In this document: piece after piece, positions 26,336-35,958 of the stretch
How positions within the stretch are numbered: the stretch's first letter is position 1
How the letters are laid out: every line of letters starts with the position of its first letter
NCBI RefSeq assembly: GCF_024699965.1
Contig: NZ_JAJOMZ010000004.1
Span: forward strand, 1,424,001 to 1,488,000
Length of the DNA: 64,000 nucleotides
Source: Flavobacterium sp. J372
Lineage (GTDB): Bacteria > Bacteroidota > Bacteroidia > Flavobacteriales > Flavobacteriaceae
Reading direction: 5' to 3'
Notes under the pieces: generated by a model
Seen by the model: the letters and a program-made list of their open reading frames with translations, nothing else
Database searches by the model: none
Told to the model about the DNA's origin: nothing
Made by a program: the position numbers and the translations under genes

Positions 26336-28248
26336 ATGAAAAAATTATTTATAATTATTTGCGGCTTATTGTTTACAATGGGGCATAGTCAGTCAACATT
26401 CTATGAATTTTATGTAGAACTTGATAATTACGAAAATGCGCCAGAATTTGTGAAAGATGGAGAACTGTTAACTTATGTGGGCAAGGATGAAAAAGAGGCT
26501 GCTTTTTTCTCTAATTATGAAATACTTGAATTTTATCAGGCATTTCCAAGTTCAAAAAGGCAAAGGACATTAAATGTTTTTCAAGTTAAAACTCTAAATG
26601 AAGATTTAATGAATAATCTGACGGCTGATTTTCCTTCTAAATATATTAGTGCAGAAGATTTAACTGGTAGAATTTTTGAGTTATTAAGTACCCCTAACGA
26701 TTATGACATTGGAAATCCTGCCGCAAATTATGGTTTTAATTATAATAATGAGCATTTAAAATATATAGGAACACCTGAAGCATGGGATTATACATATGGT
26801 GATTCGAATATACTTATAGGGATATCCGATTCTCACATTGATACCACAGATATTGATTTTAAGTATAAAACTACTCATGCCACAGGTTATATATCTACTA
26901 CGTACACCATGAACAATACAAATGGCTGGCACGGCACTGCAACTGCCGGGCATGCAGCAGCTCAAGGTAATAATGGTCATGGTATAACTGGTGTATGTTC
27001 TGATTGTAGTATATTAGCATCATATTACACTTATAACAATCTTCTTAATCTTGCTTACGAGGGTGCCGACATAATTAATATGAGCTGGGCTTATCTTCAT
27101 ACTGCGCCAATAACATTTGAGCAATGGATATTTGATGAAATTCATGATTTAGGAATTGTTATGTTTGCAGGGGCAGGAAATACAAATGTATGGACTGGTA
27201 ATCCTTCTACCGGTATTCTATATGGTTATCCAGCATCTTATGACCATGTTATTTCAGTAACATCCGTCAATCATAAAAATGAATTAGGAGAAGAAGTTGT
27301 TATTGATGCTACTTATGGTCCAATGTCGCTTTTTGTTAAAGATATGCTACATCATGCAGTTGCTATTAACACGATGACAAGCCCATACCGAACATCGCAC
27401 ACCAACAATGATAAGGTTGATCTGTGTGCTCCAGGTATTGATGTGTTTCAATATCCTTGGTTTGTACTGAATAATACTCTCGATGGCCAGCCATTATATT
27501 ATGGTTGGGGTACCTCTGCATCTTCACCTTTGGTTGCAGGAACTGCTGGGCTTATGCTAAGTATTAATAATTGCTTGACACCTGATGAGGTTGAAGATGT
27601 ACTGATGTTATCAGCTAAGAACATTGAAGCTCTTGCTGGAAACGAACCGTTTATAGGGGCAGGACAGGAGCAGGTAAACTCGAAACTGGTGATGCAGTAG
27701 AATTTACGTATGAGATGGCTAACACCTCTGGAAATGCATTAATTGACGGGCATGATTTTTATAGATTTATTTTTGATTTGCATCATATAAACAATAAACT
27801 GACCATATCAAACCAAAAATTCAGGGATGCATGTGTGGCAAGGTTTACAGCTAAAAATGAAATCGATATTTTACCAGGCACTGATTTTAAACCAAATCAG
27901 GATGGACTGGTTGACTTAATAGCTGATCAGAATGTGGATATTACATGTAATTCGTCAAATCGAATGGCATATAAGCGTGCTAGAGAAAACAATAAATCCA
28001 CAGAAACTTTACAAACCAAAGTGGTACTATCTCCAAACCCAAATGATGGCAATTTTATATTACATCTCGATAAAGAGCGTAAAAATGTATTAATAAACGT
28101 TTATGATATTTATGGAAAAGTAATATATAAAGATATTATTAATGATGTATCTACTATTATTAATCTTCCAAATATTGCATCAGGACTATATGTTGTAAAG
28201 TTATCATCTGAAAACTATAGTGAAACAATTAAATTCATAAAGAAATAA
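26336..28248 (+). CDS. T9SS-exported subtilisin (S8) peptidase, frame broken near 27667
   Basis: The corrected protein is about 637 residues. It has a signal peptide (MKKLFIIICGLLFTMGHSQ) and a pro-region of about 120 residues. The S8 domain has catalytic Asp165 in IGISDSHID, His199 in GWHGTATAGHAA, oxyanion Asn282 in GAGNTN and Ser394 in GTSASSPLVAGTAG. One extra G in CAGGAG near 27667 would join FIGAGQ to GAGKLETGDAVEFTYEMA. The final 80 residues (VVLSPNPNDGNFILHL, INVYDIYGKVIY, ASGLYVVKL) are a type A T9SS sorting domain, so it is secreted and probably anchored. It is AT-rich, in an operon with the fibre-like gene two bases upstream, and ends at a shared terminator. Substrate unknown. Confidence 0.92.
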
Positions 28249-28251
28249 TTT

Positions 28252-28276
28252 AAAAGAGCCGGATACCGGCTCTTTT
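28252..28276. terminator. Bidirectional terminator between the subtilisin and glycosyltransferase genes
   Basis: AAAAGAGCCGG (28252-28262) pairs with CCGGCTCTTTT (28266-28276) around a three-base ATA loop. A-rich and T-rich ends flank it. It overlaps the stop of the minus-strand gene at 28275 by two bases. Confidence 0.88.
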
Positions 28277-29417
28277 ATTTTTCCCAAACCTCCAAATATC
28301 TTTTTGCTACATCTATATAGTTATGCTCTTTTTCAATAAAAGCACGCGCACTAGCAGCAATTTTAGCTATTTTTTCAGGGTGTTCAATCAGGTAGCTTAG
28401 CTCGGTGGCAATATAGTCAGCATCAGGCAGGGCATTTATTGCTACGCATTCGGTCAGGCCGTAATATTCCATAAACTCTTTTTCAGCACAGGTAAATACC
28501 ACTTTTCCTCTGGCCATAGCTTCAAGTGCGTTGTAACCCTGGTCATACCCCCAAATCTGGTCAAGCACTATGTGGGCACGGCTGTAGTGCTTCATATATT
28601 CAGCATATGGTAGGTTCTCTGTAACTACTATTTCAATCCTGTCAGCATATTTATCGCTAATCTTAAGCAGGGCTTCTTCAAAATAAGCTATTCCTTTTTT
28701 AATATAGCTAAGGCGGTTTATCCCTAAGAAAATAACGATTTTATGGCTTACCCGTACCGGCTCAAATTTTACCTTGTCAGCATTCACAGGGTTGGCTATA
28801 TGAGTTACCTTATAGCCCATTTCCTGCATTGGCAATGTATAATCAAGGTCGGTAGTAATCATCACATCAGCATGATGCTTTACCAAATTAAACAACTTAC
28901 GGTATGCAGGCGTAGTATATTTTAACGTATAATGATAGGTTTTCTCAAGTTGCTTATCTTCCAGATATGGCGTTAAAATAGAATACCGTGCCCTTCTCTC
29001 GAGGTGATAATCAACAATTGGTGTGTCTTCACCACAAATTAGCAGGCTCAGGCTATCACCATTTTGTTTCAATAACCGTTTATACAGCCATCGTGAAAAT
29101 GCAGGATATGTTTCAATAGCGTCAGAATTAATGAGCTGTACATGGTCAAATCCCTTCAGTTTTTTTAGCAGTAAGTAAAACCGAAGTCCCTTTTCAAGCC
29201 TCACACAGTCAAGCCCAAAAAGTGAGAATAGTATGTTGTTGATTTTTATAGTAAGCCAGTTTTTCAGTATAAAGGCCGGGTAGTATGAAAGGTCTGAATC
29301 ATATTTTTTAAAACTGTCTCCAGTGCTGGCGATAGTAACGCTATGGCCTAAATGTACCAAGCCTTCTTTTAAAGAATTGTGCAGCCTGCTGAATTCGCCA
29401 ATTAAAAGTATTTTCAT
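28275..29417 (-). CDS. Glycosyltransferase, GT4-like fold
   Basis: A 380-residue GT-B enzyme. Start 29417 gives MKILLIGEFSRLHNSLKEGL; a second ATG lies four codons upstream. The N-terminal half has the GT-B nucleotide-fold start and VHLGHSVTIASTGDSF. The C-terminal half has the donor domain: KIVIFLGINRLSYIKKGIAYFEEAL, EIVVTENLPYAEYM and the acidic motif DQGYNALEAMARGKVVFT, equivalent to the EX7E region, followed by AEKEFMEYYGL. It transfers a sugar from a nucleotide donor to a lipid-linked or protein acceptor. It is divergent from the methyltransferase gene, with 73 bases between the starts. Confidence 0.85.
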   Translation of the reverse strand: MKILLIGEFSRLHNSLKEGLVHLGHSVTIASTGDSFKKYDSDLSYYPAFILKNWLTIKINNILFSLFGLDCVRLEKGLRFYLLLKKLKGFDHVQLINSDAIETYPAFSRWLYKRLLKQNGDSLSLLICGEDTPIVDYHLERRARYSILTPYLEDKQLEKTYHYTLKYTTPAYRKLFNLVKHHADVMITTDLDYTLPMQEMGYKVTHIANPVNADKVKFEPVRVSHKIVIFLGINRLSYIKKGIAYFEEALLKISDKYADRIEIVVTENLPYAEYMKHYSRAHIVLDQIWGYDQGYNALEAMARGKVVFTCAEKEFMEYYGLTECVAINALPDADYIATELSYLIEHPEKIAKIAASARAFIEKEHNYIDVAKRYLEVWEK

Positions 29418-29439
29418 CCCTCTCTGCAACGGAAATTTT

Positions 29440-29447
29440 TATATTTG
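29440..29447 (+). promoter_or_regulatory. -7 box for the methyltransferase gene
   Basis: TATATTTG matches TAnnTTTG, 43 bases before the ATG at 29491 in the divergent intergenic region. No clear TTG is seen at the -33 position. Confidence 0.5.
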
Positions 29448-29490
29448 TGTAAATATATGGATAATTTATCCTGAACCCGAACACCGCCTG

Positions 29491-30474
29491 ATGCCAAAAC
29501 TCTCAGATATTTCACTAATTTCAATTGCAGATTTTTTAGATGTATACCATAAGTTACGGCAAAATGGCATGCCATTTCTTTTTCGGATACTCAACAAAGG
29601 AGCATCAGCAAGGGTAGCTTCAAAATGGGATAATTACAGGTCGGCTTCAGATTTTTGGCTTATTCCTGCTATACAAGAGGAGTGGAACCGTAAAATTACA
29701 GGCGATAAAAATCTGGTGTATGAAGAGTATGTATGTGATAAATACCTCAAAGGCAGGGATGGGTTAGAAATACTATCTATAGGCTGTGGTAATGGTATAC
29801 ATGAGCGCCCTTTTGCAAGGTATAATTCTACATTTAAGATTACAGGAGTAGACCTCGCCAGCGCACAAATAGAACAGGCAAAGACGATTGCAGCTGAGCA
29901 GGAGCTTAGTATAAATTACATTTCCGGTGATTTTACAAAAATGGATTTTAAGGAAGGAACATTTGATATGGTACTTTTCCATTCAAGCCTTCACCATTTC
30001 AGCAATATAAGAGACTTTTTAAAAGACTATGTAAAACCGTTGCTGAAAGACAGGGGTATTTTAGTGGCATTTGAATACGCGGGGCCTAACAGGCTACAGC
30101 TTAAAAAATCGCAGCTTACGGCTGCAAATGCCATTTTAAAGCAGATTCCTGAAGAATATAAAACGCTGTATGATGGTAAAACTATAAAAAAGAAAGTGTA
30201 CAGGCCGGGATTGCTGCGTATGTTGTTAGTTGACCCGTCTGAAGCGCCAGATTCTGAAAATCTTGTTCAGGGAATACATGATAATTTCAGTGTTGTCGAA
30301 GAAGTCCGCCTGGGCTGGAACATAACACATTTACTTTTGAAAGGGATATCACATAATTTTATAAATTATAGCGGGGAAACTCAAAGCCTGCTTACGGATA
30401 TTATAAGGCAGGAAGATGAGTTTGTAATGCAAACGGGAGAAAATGATGCTATTTTCGGCGTTTATAAAAAATAA
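29491..30474 (+). CDS. Class I SAM-dependent methyltransferase
   Basis: A 327-residue enzyme. I chose ATG 29491, because the longer frame crosses the divergent promoter region. The SAM-binding motif I is LEILSIGCGNGIHERPFARY, followed by ITGVDLASAQIEQAKTIAAE (motif II acidic residue). Later come DFTKMDFKEGTFDMVLFHSSLHHF (motif IV) and KDRGILVAFEYAG. These fit methyltransferase families 11/25. The acceptor is not evident; in this region, methylation of a sugar residue is likely. It is followed two bases later by a GT2 gene, so it begins an operon with the GT2 and FdtA-like genes. Confidence 0.85.
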   Translation: MPKLSDISLISIADFLDVYHKLRQNGMPFLFRILNKGASARVASKWDNYRSASDFWLIPAIQEEWNRKITGDKNLVYEEYVCDKYLKGRDGLEILSIGCGNGIHERPFARYNSTFKITGVDLASAQIEQAKTIAAEQELSINYISGDFTKMDFKEGTFDMVLFHSSLHHFSNIRDFLKDYVKPLLKDRGILVAFEYAGPNRLQLKKSQLTAANAILKQIPEEYKTLYDGKTIKKKVYRPGLLRMLLVDPSEAPDSENLVQGIHDNFSVVEEVRLGWNITHLLLKGISHNFINYSGETQSLLTDIIRQEDEFVMQTGENDAIFGVYKK

Positions 30475-30476
30475 AC

Positions 30477-31322
30477 ATGCAGCAAATCTCACCTGAAAAT
30501 ATACAAATACTTGTTGCAACCATGCATCGTGATTCGCTCAGTTTTCTTGAGCCAATGTTTCCTTACAGTCATTACAGCAACTACAATATCATCGTAGTAA
30601 ACCAAAGTAATGAAAAGGTGATAAATGATAATGCGCATGCAAATGTAAAGGTTATTAATACCACCACAACTGGCCTCTCAGTAAGCCGGAATATTGCACT
30701 TGAAAATGCAACCGCAAAGTTTTGTGTAATAACTGATGATGATGTTGTTTTTGAAGAAGGGTTTGAACAGCATATCATTAATGCTTTTACAATGTTTCCT
30801 GCGGCCGGAGCGATAACTTTTCAATACAACAGGCAGGGTAAATCTAATCCGGTAAAATCATACAGTTCCAGGCCATTTCAGCATAATAGCGCTACTATAA
30901 GGGGCGTAAGCTCTATAGAGATGGTTATAAACCGGGGTATAGTTTCTGCGAAACATGCCAGGTTTAATGTTAACTTTGGCCTTGGTGCAGAGTTTGAAGT
31001 TGCCGAAGAGTTTTTGTTCTTAAAAAGCCTGATTGATAGAGACATTGCAGTGTATTATTACCCTGCTGCTATTGTAGCGCATAAAGAGTGGAGCTCAGGG
31101 CATGATCATGGCAGTAACAGGCTTATTTATGCACGTGCGGCGCTTGCCTGCAAATTATATGGAAGCACGGCTGGCTTATGGCTTTTAAAATATTTACAAT
31201 TCCTTGTAAGGAAACGGCTCGTGCCTGTAAGTTCTGTTCCGTCAAAATTCAGGATTGGTATGAAGGGTATAAAAAAATATAAATCATTGCTTGATGAAGG
31301 AAAAGAATCGCGAAATGGCTAA
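30477..31322 (+). CDS. Family 2 glycosyltransferase
   Basis: A 281-residue GT-A type enzyme. The N-terminus (IQILVATMHRDSLSF) starts the nucleotide-sugar fold. TTTTGLSVSRNIALENATA is the usual GT2 ribose-binding region, and ITDDDVVFEEGF contains the DxD metal motif. The C-terminal part (LIDRDIAVYYYPAAIVAHKE) is typical of acceptor-domain ends. No membrane segment is certain, so it probably works at the cytoplasmic face. It is translationally linked: the next gene begins inside its last codons (31315). Confidence 0.87.
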   Translation: MQQISPENIQILVATMHRDSLSFLEPMFPYSHYSNYNIIVVNQSNEKVINDNAHANVKVINTTTTGLSVSRNIALENATAKFCVITDDDVVFEEGFEQHIINAFTMFPAAGAITFQYNRQGKSNPVKSYSSRPFQHNSATIRGVSSIEMVINRGIVSAKHARFNVNFGLGAEFEVAEEFLFLKSLIDRDIAVYYYPAAIVAHKEWSSGHDHGSNRLIYARAALACKLYGSTAGLWLLKYLQFLVRKRLVPVSSVPSKFRIGMKGIKKYKSLLDEGKESRNG

Positions 31323-31729
31323 CGGTTGCAAAGTAATACAGCTGCCCAAAATAAAGCGACCACAGGGGTAATCTTTCTATTATTGAGCAGGATGTGATAC
31401 CTTTTGCCTTCAAAAGGGTGTACTATTTGTATGATGTGCCAAGTGGGGCCAGGCGCGGCGGTCATGCACATAAAGAGCAGCAGGAATTTCTTATTGCGCT
31501 AAGCGGCAGTTTTGAGGTAATTGTTGATGATGGCGTAAATAAAGACACTGTAACGCTTAACCGCCCCGATAAAGGTCTGCTGATACCTACAGGTACATGG
31601 CGCGAACTTGAAAATTTTTCATCAGGCTCTATCTGCCTGGTGTTTAATTCCGATATTTTTAGTGAAAATGATTATATACGGAATTATGATGATTTCCTTC
31701 TTTCTAAAGGTTTGAGGCCTAAAATTTAA
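31315..31729 (+). CDS. FdtA/QdtA-like sugar 3,4-ketoisomerase (cupin), frame broken at 31357
   Basis: ATG at 31315 overlaps the end of the GT2 gene and starts MANGCKVIQLPKIK. One extra C at 31357 shifts the frame to an early stop. Removing it gives KIKDHRGNLSIIEQDVIPF and then the cupin core: VYYLYDVPSGARRGGHAHKEQQEFLIAL, LSGSFEVIVDDG, GLLIPTGTWRELENFSSG. The total is 137 residues, normal for FdtA. These enzymes convert a dTDP-4-keto-6-deoxyglucose to the 3-keto sugar, feeding N-acylated amino-sugar synthesis. The GGHAHKEQ metal/active-site motif is intact. Its presence suggests the glycan contains a 3-amino-3,6-dideoxy sugar. The dTDP-sugar synthesis genes are not in this window. Confidence 0.85.
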
Positions 31730-32627
31730 CCGCTGCATACTGCTTTACTTTTTGTAATAAAGCAAGCACAGTTCCCGGCAGTTTCAAGATAATTTTTTGT
31801 TTCCACGTCAGGCTATCAGGGCTTATAAGTGATGTTAGTTTTTTATAGCCTATGTTATCTCCTGCCATTTTACAGCGCAGTGCCAGCGAATAGCGATTAA
31901 TGTCGATCATTTTTTTGACATCGGTATTCTTTTGTTCGGCATCAGCAAACTTCTCAAAATAAGTAGCATCTGCCATGGTGAACTTCTTGTGAGAAAGGCT
32001 TTCGGGGACAAATACATGCCGTGCAGTTATTTTATTAACTACGCATACATTGTATTTTAAGCCTATTCGTATCCAGTAATCAATATCTTCAAAAGTTTTT
32101 AATGACGTATCGAAAACGCCGATAGTTTCCGGTATACTTTTATGGATTACAGTTGTTGACCCCGAGAGTATAGAGCGGGCAAAGCTTGCAGTGAAGTAAT
32201 CTGTTTCAAAAATAGCTTCATTCTTAAGATTAGAATATACAGGCATATAAACGCCTTTGCTGTTTTCAGCTTCTATCAGTGATGCAAACACTTTAAGATT
32301 GCGAAATTGCTTTATGGCTTCAGCTATACGCTCGAGATGGTAAGGTTTCCAGATATCATCAGCGTCTAAAAATGCATAATAGTCACCCTGCGCAAGCTGC
32401 ATAGCAAAATTGCGCGCAGCAGATACTCCTTCATTTTCTTTTTTAAAATACCTTAATCGTTTATCTTTGAATGAAGCAGCAATTTCCGCGCTACTGTCTG
32501 TAGATCCGTCATCCACAACAATTACCTCAAAATCAGTAAATGTTTGCGCCAATACGCTTTTGATAGTATTGGCAATATAGCGTTCCTTATTATACAGCGG
32601 GATAAGTATCGAGATATAAGGCGCCAT
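31719..32627 (-). CDS. Family 2 glycosyltransferase
   Basis: A 302-residue GT2 enzyme with the classic beginning ISILIPLYNKERYIANTIKS, the DDGSTDSS nucleotide-binding segment and the DxD-type FLDADDIWKPYHLE. The acceptor domain includes a TVIHKSIPETIGVFDTSL stretch. The C-terminus is basic and helical. It converges on the FdtA-like gene, and the two stop regions overlap by 11 bases. Its promoter must lie in the 80-base gap to the divergent GT gene at 32708. Substrate is not predictable from sequence. Confidence 0.9.
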   Translation of the reverse strand: MAPYISILIPLYNKERYIANTIKSVLAQTFTDFEVIVVDDGSTDSSAEIAASFKDKRLRYFKKENEGVSAARNFAMQLAQGDYYAFLDADDIWKPYHLERIAEAIKQFRNLKVFASLIEAENSKGVYMPVYSNLKNEAIFETDYFTASFARSILSGSTTVIHKSIPETIGVFDTSLKTFEDIDYWIRIGLKYNVCVVNKITARHVFVPESLSHKKFTMADATYFEKFADAEQKNTDVKKMIDINRYSLALRCKMAGDNIGYKKLTSLISPDSLTWKQKIILKLPGTVLALLQKVKQYAAVKF

Positions 32628-32707
32628 GCTTTAAGTTTAAGTTTGTACAGTAGCCCAAAAATACCATAAATTAGCATACTGTAGGTTTTAATGCCTATTT
32701 TTACACA

Positions 32708-33841
32708 ATGCCCGCAATGCCGCTGCACATTATAAGCTTTGATAATCCGTATCCTCCAAATTATGGCGGCACTGTTGAAGTTTATCATAAAATTGCGGCC
32801 CTGCACAAAGCAGGCTTTACAATTTATCTGCACTGTTTCGCAAACAAAATACCGCAGCAAACCCCTGAACTGAATGCAATTGCTAAAGAGGTGCATTTCT
32901 ACAAAATTTCCAATAATCCGTTACATTTCTTTTCGAAGCTGCCTTTTTCGGTGATTTCCAGAAGCGACAAGGCACTGTTGGCAAACCTTCTCAAAGTTAA
33001 AGCGCCAATACTTTTTGAAAGCCTGAAGACTACATATTTTGCAAGCAATGAGAAGTTGAAGGGCTATAAAAAAATTCTTCGCCTGCATAATATAGAGCAG
33101 GATTATTTTGTAGGTATTGCAGTTTCAGAAACAAATCCTGTAAAGAAATTTTTATATAAATCTGAGAGCAAAAAGTATAAGGATTATGAAACTGTGATAA
33201 ATGTTTTTGATGAGGTGCTAACGCTATCAAACTACGAAACCAATTATATAAGCAATAATTTTAAGCCGGCACGATACATACCTGTTTTTCATGGGAATGA
33301 GGCTGTAGCTCCACTGACGGGGCTTGGGCAATATGCCTTGTATCACGGCGATTTGCGGACACCTGATAACAGGGAAGCTGTACGCGAAATTATTAATATT
33401 TTTAAAACGCTTGACTATCCTTTGATAATAGCATCCGGCACAGGTGAGAGCTTTGTTGCAGGTCTTATAGAAAATAGCGATAACATACAATTTGTAAAGA
33501 TTGAATCGTTCACACACCTGCAGCAGCTGTTGCATAATGCCCATATTAACATCATCATATCATTCCAACGGTCGGGTACCAAGCTCAAGCTGGTAAATGC
33601 GCTATATAACAGCAGATTTTGTGTCATTAATAATAACATTATCGACGATACGGCGATTGAAGCTCTTTGTGTTATGGCGAATGCACATGATGAGATACGG
33701 GATGCTGTTGTTAAATTGAAGGATATGCCTTACGGTGATGTTGAAATCCGACGCAGAGTACTGAAGGCACATTTAAATGATGATAAAAGTGCAAGTGAAA
33801 TTTTTAATATTATAAATACAACTGGCGATGGACAGGAGTGA
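32708..33841 (+). CDS. Glycosyltransferase-like protein, GT-B fold
   Basis: A 377-residue protein. The start LHIISFDNPYPPNYGGTVEVYHKIAALHKAG is typical of GT4 enzymes (the GG loop binds the acceptor side). The C-terminal half is more divergent: QYALYHGDLRTPDNREAVREI, YPLIIASGTGESFVAGL, NIQFVKIESFTHLQQLLHNAHINIIIS and SGTKLKLVNALYNSRFCV. The usual EX7E glutamate pair is not obvious; GTKLKLVNAL takes its place. It is probably a transferase for an unusual acceptor, or a family with weak conservation. Its last codons overlap the 2OG-oxygenase gene by 14 bases, indicating translational coupling. Confidence 0.78.
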   Translation: MPAMPLHIISFDNPYPPNYGGTVEVYHKIAALHKAGFTIYLHCFANKIPQQTPELNAIAKEVHFYKISNNPLHFFSKLPFSVISRSDKALLANLLKVKAPILFESLKTTYFASNEKLKGYKKILRLHNIEQDYFVGIAVSETNPVKKFLYKSESKKYKDYETVINVFDEVLTLSNYETNYISNNFKPARYIPVFHGNEAVAPLTGLGQYALYHGDLRTPDNREAVREIINIFKTLDYPLIIASGTGESFVAGLIENSDNIQFVKIESFTHLQQLLHNAHINIIISFQRSGTKLKLVNALYNSRFCVINNNIIDDTAIEALCVMANAHDEIRDAVVKLKDMPYGDVEIRRRVLKAHLNDDKSASEIFNIINTTGDGQE

Positions 33842-34649
33842 TTACGCATCATTAATATATAGCAGGCTCAATGCTGAAAAAGAAAGCCTGAAGCAGCAAT
33901 TTGATGCAAGTAGAGGTGGTATCGGCTATTTTTATATTGATGATATATTGCCTGAAGCAGAAGCTTTCGCCATTTATAATAACTTCCCTAAGCCTGAGGA
34001 AATGGTGCTGAAGAAAAGCCTTCGTGAAGACAAATACGTAGCCGCCCAGATGGATAAATACAGCCCTGTGCTTGAGGAGATAATATATGCTTTTCAGGAT
34101 GAGCGTATAGTAAAACTTGTTGGCGAGATATGCGGCATTAAAAACCCGCTGCCTGATGATAATCTTTATGCAGGTGGTATTTCGGCAATGGGGAAGGGAC
34201 AGTTCCTGAACCCGCACCTTGATAATTCACATGATAAAGACAGGCAGCTTTGGCGCGTGCTTAATCTTTTATATTATGTAACGCCCGATTGGGAAGAGGC
34301 TTACGGCGGTAATCTGGAACTTTGGCCTAAAGGGATGGACAACCTCCAGATTACGATACACAGTAAATTCAACAGGCTGGCAGTTATGGCAACGCATAAT
34401 AATTCGCTGCATTCCGTATCTCCCGTAACTTTTGATGGCTTCAGGTGCTGTGTGTCTAACTATTATTTTTCTGAAGAGCCGCTCCTGGCTACAGATTCAT
34501 TCCATGTAACATCTTTTCGCGGCAGGCCTGAAAATAAATTGACCGACTTGGTGCTGCGTGCCGATGCATGGCTGCGTATGGGCATCAGGAAAATATTTAA
34601 GAAAGGCATTAAAGAAAACCCACATGTATACAAGAAGCCGAAAGATTAA
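33828..34649 (+). CDS. 2-oxoglutarate/Fe(II)-dependent oxygenase (prolyl-hydroxylase-like fold)
   Basis: A 273-residue protein. The iron triad is visible as His130 and Asp132 in NPHLDNSHDKDR and His195 in NNSLHSVSPV. The 2OG-binding Arg206 is in FDGFRCC. WRVLNLLYYVTPDWEEAYGGNLEL is the typical strand pair of the double-stranded beta-helix. The family hydroxylates amino acids, sugars or small molecules; here it lies in a glycan cluster, so a sugar or lipid acceptor is possible, but this is inference. It overlaps the upstream GT-B gene by 14 bases and converges with the GT39-like gene, overlapping by 4 bases. Confidence 0.85.
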   Translation: MDRSDYASLIYSRLNAEKESLKQQFDASRGGIGYFYIDDILPEAEAFAIYNNFPKPEEMVLKKSLREDKYVAAQMDKYSPVLEEIIYAFQDERIVKLVGEICGIKNPLPDDNLYAGGISAMGKGQFLNPHLDNSHDKDRQLWRVLNLLYYVTPDWEEAYGGNLELWPKGMDNLQITIHSKFNRLAVMATHNNSLHSVSPVTFDGFRCCVSNYYFSEEPLLATDSFHVTSFRGRPENKLTDLVLRADAWLRMGIRKIFKKGIKENPHVYKKPKD

Positions 34650-35953
34650 GCCAGGCGTAAAGGTTTGCGGAAAGTGTATAATACCACCGCTACCATCATA
34701 TATTCAAACGGAAAGCTGAAACGTGAGTTATTACCGTAGGTAGCAACTGCCTGCAGCAGCGATGTAGCCAGCACAATGCAGACTATTATAAGTACCGGTG
34801 TAATCTTCTTATTCCTGAACCACAAATAGATATAATAGGGCATTAAAAGCACAAAAATAAATTTTGCCGCAAGCAATATCATTTTCTGCACCAGCCAGAT
34901 AACTGCCATAAATTTATTACTGTAAGGCAATGCAAAATTGTAATAATCCCAATGAATTTCCGTATTCCAAAATGCCAGCCATGAAACCAATACCTGTTTG
35001 GCATAGCCTCCGGGGTTTCCTGATATAGCCTCTTTTGCATAAAGGCTTAACTCATGAGAAAGTTCAGGGAATGGCAATTGGGTTACTGACTTAAGCTCAT
35101 CATACGCATACCATATACTCATGGCAACGTCTTTATTTTCTCTAATGGCAATATCCCTGTGTTTTACATAAATGTCTCGTATCGGGGCATATTTATCAGG
35201 TACACCTTCAGCAAACGACACGCAATTCTGGGCCATGTTAAATCCATAGAACGTTGTTGATGTGAAGTAGCCGGTATTGTGAAGGTTGACTGCCGACCAT
35301 CCTAAAAATGATACTAAAGGCAACACAAACACCACGAGCTTCCTGCTGAAAATTTTCCGGAATGTGAATTTATACATTATATACAACCCATAAATAACAA
35401 AAGGTATGTAAATGTAAAAAGGCTTGGCAATAACTAATATGGCTAAGATGATGCTAAGCAGTATATCCTTCCTGAAATTATGCTGATAGATAAAATATTT
35501 GATGATAAGGTAAACTGCAACGGAGATAAAGAAAAGCGTAAAGGCTTCGGTAAGTATGGCTGTCTCAAAAAATAGAACGTGCATCAGGGTAGAGCAGGCA
35601 AGGCTTATAATAACAGCTTTTTGATGTTTAAAGCCTAAATGTAAAAGTGTTTTATAGATATACAGTGATGCTGCAACACCCAAAAACATCTGTATGAAAA
35701 CAGTAACCCATAAATTTCCTGCACTTAAAAAAATCAATGCCGGATAACCCGGGCTGCGCTGCCCTTCATAATGCTCGAGATTAAAGCTAAGAAGCCTTTC
35801 AGCCAGTTCTATGTAGCCTGAAGAATCAGGGAAAATGGTTATCTGCTGATATATTAAGAAAATGAATAGCCGTACAATTAGCCCGCTGATAATTAAAAAA
35901 CGTACAGGATTATCTTTTAAAGCATCGCATAACAAATCCCACAGCCGCTTCAT
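34646..35953 (-). CDS. GT39-like integral-membrane glycosyltransferase
   Basis: A 435-residue polytopic membrane protein with about 10 membrane segments. The early periplasmic loop has the pattern IFPDSSGYIELAERLL followed by GQRSPGYPALI, matching the first loop acidic motif (D-S/E) of ArnT/PMT-type GT-C enzymes, which use polyprenyl-phosphate sugar donors. Later segments include IILAILVIAKPFYIYIPFVIYGLY. These enzymes act on the periplasmic side, decorating lipids, polymers or proteins. It could be the last transferase of this cluster. Its start is five bases before the ftsE stop (35959), so the two genes may share a transcript, though their functions differ. Confidence 0.85.
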   Translation of the reverse strand: MKRLWDLLCDALKDNPVRFLIISGLIVRLFIFLIYQQITIFPDSSGYIELAERLLSFNLEHYEGQRSPGYPALIFLSAGNLWVTVFIQMFLGVAASLYIYKTLLHLGFKHQKAVIISLACSTLMHVLFFETAILTEAFTLFFISVAVYLIIKYFIYQHNFRKDILLSIILAILVIAKPFYIYIPFVIYGLYIMYKFTFRKIFSRKLVVFVLPLVSFLGWSAVNLHNTGYFTSTTFYGFNMAQNCVSFAEGVPDKYAPIRDIYVKHRDIAIRENKDVAMSIWYAYDELKSVTQLPFPELSHELSLYAKEAISGNPGGYAKQVLVSWLAFWNTEIHWDYYNFALPYSNKFMAVIWLVQKMILLAAKFIFVLLMPYYIYLWFRNKKITPVLIIVCIVLATSLLQAVATYGNNSRFSFPFEYMMVAVVLYTFRKPLRLA

Positions 35954-35958
35954 ACCAG

